Assembly (NCBI GenBank): GCA_023434365.1
Contig: JAEYSV010000018.1
Location: forward strand, 1-64,000
From: Bacillota bacterium
Lineage (GTDB): Bacteria; Bacillota; Clostridia; Lachnospirales; Lachnospiraceae
Length of the DNA: 64,000 bases
Direction of reading: 5' to 3'
This document shows, one piece after another, positions 61,346 to 64,000 of this stretch. Position numbers and translations under genes: made by a program. The notes below the pieces were generated by a model, which had not been told where the DNA came from, searched no databases, and saw only the letters and a list, made by a program, of their open reading frames with translations. Positions within the stretch are counted from its first letter, which is position 1. Each line of letters begins with the position of its first letter.

Positions 61346-63311
61346 AGTTTAGTAATTCTTCCCAGGTCTGCATCAAATCCAGTAACTTTTCTTCTAGTTC
61401 AGATTTTTCTTCGTTAAGTGGTAGAAGCTTTTCTACATCAGTGTATACTTCTTCTGTTCCAAGTAAATGGTTGATTTGATCTATTCTCTCTTCTATAGTA
61501 ACAATTTCTTCTTCGGTCTTTTTAATGGCATTTTGCCGCTTTCTTTGTTTGGCTTGTTCCTCTTTTTGCAATTTATAATCGAGGGCACCAGTTATCTTAG
61601 AACCCATTTGCACAGCATTACTCGTTGAGTTATTGCTCGAGAGGGATTTGACATTCATATTCCCTGCATTCACGAGATCAATGTGTGTAATGGAGCGTTT
61701 TTCTAACTGATCGCGCTTCTCAATATAATAATCGTAATTTCCAATAAAATTAATTAACTGCCCTTCAGTTAAATCAAGAATTCTAGTTGCAGTTTTATTA
61801 ATAAAGTAACGGTCATGAGAAACATAAAGCACCGTACCAGTATAATTAATGATTGCGTTTTCCAAGATTTCTTTGGAGGTAATATCTAAGTGGTTTGTCG
61901 GCTCATCAAGGATTAACAGATTAGCTTCACTGAGCATTAATTTGGCCAGTGAAACACGACCACGTTCGCCACCGCTTAAGTCTTTAATACGTTTGAATAC
62001 ATCATCATTCGTAAATAGAAAGGCAGCAAGAATATTACGAATTCTGGTATTATCCATATCAGGATACGTATCCTGCAGCTCATCAAAGAGAGTTTTTTCA
62101 GGGTGTAGTACCTGATGTTCCTGATCGTAGTATCCGATATGGACCTTTGTGCCTAGTCTGATTTCACCGCGATCCGGTTTGAGATACTGGTTAATCAATT
62201 TTAAAATAGTAGTTTTACCCGTCCCGTTATTGCCAATAATGGCAACCTTTTCTTCTCGTTTAATCTCAAAATTCAGATTATCAAATAGTTTATTATCACC
62301 AAACGATTTGGCGAGTCCTTCTACAGTAAGAACATCATTTCCACTAAGTACATTTGGTTCTAACGCTAATTTCATGTTGGCCTGATACGAACTAGGCTTA
62401 TCTATGCGTTCTATTTTACTTAATAACTTTTCACGGCTTTCGGCACGCTTAATCGATTTTTCACGATTAAAAGAGCGTAACTTAGCAATGACTTCCTCTT
62501 GATGCTTAATCTCTTTTTGCTGGTTCATATACTGTTTTAACATTGCTTCCCGAAGTGCTGCTTTTTTGGTAGCATATTCGGTATAATTACCAGAGTACAT
62601 GGTTGCTTTTGTCTGATCGATTTCGATGACTTTGGTTACCACCTTATCAAGGAAATATCGGTCATGAGCTACAATCACCACTGCTCCCTTATAATTTTGC
62701 AGATAGGTTTCAAGCCAGGCAATGGAGTCTAGATCAAGGTGATTCGTAGGCTCATCTAGTAAAATTAGATCAGGACTGGAAAGCAATAGTTTTCCGAGGC
62801 TGACTCTAGTTTTCTGCCCTCCTGATAACATCTTTGTTTTCTTGGTAAAATCAGCTTCGTCAAATCCGAGACCTTTTAGTACTCCGACAATTTCACTTTT
62901 ATAAGCGTATCCGTTTTTTACTTCGAATTCGTGGGTTGATTTGGTGTAAGCGGCAAGGATGTCTTCTAACTCAGTGCCGGTTGCATGCTTCATATCAAGC
63001 TCCAGTTTTCTGATTCTTTGATCAAGGTCAATAATATCTTGCTTAATCGTCAATAATTCTTCGTAGATAGTTAAATCCGTACTTAAATCCTGGTGCTGTG
63101 CAAGATAACCAATGGTGGCACCCTTCTTAAGAATTGTTTCCCCACTATCTTGAGAAAGCTCCTTCATAATGATTTTTAGCAAAGTTGATTTACCAGCCCC
63201 ATTAATCCCAACGATCGCAGCTTTTTCATATTCATTTATGTGAAATGATACATCAGATAAAATCTGATCTGTACCAAATGATTTTGTTATATTTTGACAG
63301 GATAATATCAT
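61344..63311 (-). CDS. ABC-F family ATPase (YdiF/Uup-like)
   Basis: The ATG at 63311 follows AAAGGA, giving 655 residues. Two ATPase domains lie in tandem with no membrane segments. Walker A motifs are GINGAGKST and GNNGTGKTT; signatures are LSGGQKTRVSLGK and LSGGERGRVSLAK, each with LLDEPTNHLD or LILDEPTNHLD. A charged interdomain linker (about residues 240-320) and a C-terminal coiled coil are present. ABC-F proteins act on the ribosome, resolving stalls or protecting against antibiotics. Its position divergent from rex matches the ydiF-rex context of Bacillus. A housekeeping role is more likely than resistance. Confidence 0.94.
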   Translation of the reverse strand: MILSCQNITKSFGTDQILSDVSFHINEYEKAAIVGINGAGKSTLLKIIMKELSQDSGETILKKGATIGYLAQHQDLSTDLTIYEELLTIKQDIIDLDQRIRKLELDMKHATGTELEDILAAYTKSTHEFEVKNGYAYKSEIVGVLKGLGFDEADFTKKTKMLSGGQKTRVSLGKLLLSSPDLILLDEPTNHLDLDSIAWLETYLQNYKGAVVIVAHDRYFLDKVVTKVIEIDQTKATMYSGNYTEYATKKAALREAMLKQYMNQQKEIKHQEEVIAKLRSFNREKSIKRAESREKLLSKIERIDKPSSYQANMKLALEPNVLSGNDVLTVEGLAKSFGDNKLFDNLNFEIKREEKVAIIGNNGTGKTTILKLINQYLKPDRGEIRLGTKVHIGYYDQEHQVLHPEKTLFDELQDTYPDMDNTRIRNILAAFLFTNDDVFKRIKDLSGGERGRVSLAKLMLSEANLLILDEPTNHLDITSKEILENAIINYTGTVLYVSHDRYFINKTATRILDLTEGQLINFIGNYDYYIEKRDQLEKRSITHIDLVNAGNMNVKSLSSNNSTSNAVQMGSKITGALDYKLQKEEQAKQRKRQNAIKKTEEEIVTIEERIDQINHLLGTEEVYTDVEKLLPLNEEKSELEEKLLDLMQTWEELLN

Positions 63312-63348
63312 AATTCGAGTCCTTTCACTAAGTTTCCTATGATTCAAA

Positions 63349-63377
63349 ATAGTAACACAAACTGAGGTTGGACGCAA
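63349..63377 (-). promoter_or_regulatory. Promoter of the ABC-F gene
   Basis: On the minus strand, TTGCGT (63372-63377), 17 bases and TACTAT (63349-63354). Confidence 0.45.
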
Positions 63378-63385
63378 ATCAAAAT

Positions 63386-63414
63386 TTGACAAAGAAATCA
63401 CAATCAAATATAAT
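63386..63414 (+). promoter_or_regulatory. rex promoter
   Basis: TTGACA (63386-63391), 17 bases and TATAAT (63409-63414) are both consensus. Confidence 0.75.
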
Positions 63415-63453
63415 AATTGTAACTATTTATTAAGCAAGAAGGAGGCGGGAATC

Positions 63454-64000
63454 ATGACAGATAAGGGAATCTCTTTAGCTGTAATTAAGCGACTTCCAAG
63501 ATACTATCGTTACCTTGGAGATTTGCTGGAAAATGATGTGGTTAGAATCTCATCGAAGGAACTTAGTGAGAAGATGCAGGTAACCGCATCACAAATTAGA
63601 CAAGACCTTAATAACTTTGGTGGATTTGGTCAGCAGGGTTATGGATATAATGTAGAGTACTTACACACAGAGATTGGTAAAATCTTAGGACTAGATAAAA
63701 AATATAACGTAATTATAATAGGTGCAGGTAATCTTGGTCAGGCATTAGCAAACTATACAGATTTCGAACGACGAGGTTTTATTATTAGCGCACTATTTGA
63801 TGTAAATCCAAGATTAATAGGATTATCAATTCGTGGAATTGAAGTACGAATGATGGATGAATTAGAAGAGTATGTAAAACAAAATCATGTAAATATTGCA
63901 GCTTTGACCATTCCAAAAGCGAAAGCGCCTAAAGTTGCAGCAGATTTGGTAAAGTGGGGAGTAAAAGCAATCTGGAATTTTGCACCGGTTGATTTGAATC
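63454..64000 (+). CDS. rex: Redox-sensing repressor Rex (5' part, cut by window end)
   Basis: The frame opens at the ATG at 63454 after AAGGAGGCGGG and runs off the window, so about 182 residues are visible of the usual 210 or so. The N-terminal winged helix reads AVIKRLPRYYRYLGDLL and SQIRQDLNNFGGFGQQGYGY, both Rex signatures. The Rossmann domain has NVIIIGAGNLGQALANY for NAD(H). Rex represses fermentation and respiration genes when NADH is low relative to NAD+. It is divergent from the ABC-F gene. Confidence 0.97.
   Translation, partial: MTDKGISLAVIKRLPRYYRYLGDLLENDVVRISSKELSEKMQVTASQIRQDLNNFGGFGQQGYGYNVEYLHTEIGKILGLDKKYNVIIIGAGNLGQALANYTDFERRGFIISALFDVNPRLIGLSIRGIEVRMMDELEEYVKQNHVNIAALTIPKAKAPKVAADLVKWGVKAIWNFAPVDLN

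Noticed and set aside
61344..63311. ABC-F protein as an antibiotic-resistance factor
   Set aside because: Its linker and rex-linked position fit the housekeeping YdiF/Uup type better than Vga/Lsa/Msr resistance proteins.
63415..63453. Rex operator before rex
   Set aside because: TTGTAAC...TTAAGCAA resembles a Rex site but the half-sites are not symmetrical or correctly spaced.

Overview
The window is a chromosomal segment of a low-GC Gram-positive anaerobe of the clostridial type. It is AT-rich and has strong AGGAGG-type ribosome sites, T-box and TPP leaders, a GerMN sporulation-type lipoprotein, the DapL lysine route, a Re-citrate-synthase-like enzyme, class B sortase and rex next to an ABC-F gene. 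Cytoplasmic beta-glucan and galactoside enzymes (GH9, GH27, GH94) with no signal peptide suggest a plant-polysaccharide-degrading Lachnospiraceae, close in style to Lachnoclostridium (Clostridium) phytofermentans. That placement is inferred from content, not from a search. I see no rRNA, tRNA, CRISPR array, insertion sequence or prophage.

Layout. 0-8.4 kb: a TruA-like protein whose catalytic Asp is Glu, a DedA membrane protein, a small lipoprotein, a secreted L,D-transpeptidase with Ig-like modules, T-box-controlled leuS and an anchored hypothetical protein. 8.4-12.3 kb (minus strand): two Asn/Gln-rich proteins of unknown function, one ending in 16 acidic five-residue repeats, then a PadR/HAAS-membrane-protein pair and luxS. 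12.5-17.4 kb: a MarR regulator, a heterodimeric ABC exporter and an alkyltransferase-like protein. 17.5-22.1 kb: an XRE-cupin regulator with clustered palindromic operators leading into potABCD. 22.1-25.3 kb: a TPP riboswitch controlling a thiamine-precursor importer. 25.4-30.7 kb: aroC, small Asn-rich and Cys/Gly-rich proteins, an oxidoreductase, and a convergent pair of a PKTG-anchored wall protein and a class B sortase.

31-36.6 kb: GH27 alpha-galactosidase, a small zinc-ribbon protein, a cytoplasmic subtilase, cytoplasmic GH9 and an EamA transporter. 36.7-40.3 kb: a three-gene signalling cluster of zinc-ribbon/FHA protein, PP2C phosphatase and a membrane protein with VWA outside and FHA inside, with no kinase in the window. 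40.4-46.6 kb: dapL, a VanRS-like two-component pair, an SGNH hydrolase, a D-2-hydroxyacid dehydrogenase and carbamate kinase. 46.8-52.6 kb: a second heterodimeric ABC exporter and a large lipoprotein with a HEVMH zinc-protease motif. 52.8-56.8 kb: Re-citrate-synthase-like enzyme, isocitrate dehydrogenase and a GntR/FadR regulator, with a perfect 22-bp palindrome over the promoter, then a GerMN lipoprotein. 56.9-64 kb: GH94 phosphorylase, asparagine synthetase, an ABC-F protein and the 5' part of rex.

Links between genes. Several transport loci carry their own regulator and a visible operator (MarR-ABC, PadR-HAAS, XRE-pot). Carbon metabolism is represented by cytoplasmic oligosaccharide enzymes and a short oxidative arm from acetyl-CoA and oxaloacetate to 2-oxoglutarate. 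The FHA/PP2C/VWA cluster, the TruA D-to-E protein and the sortase with its likely substrate are the least ordinary parts.
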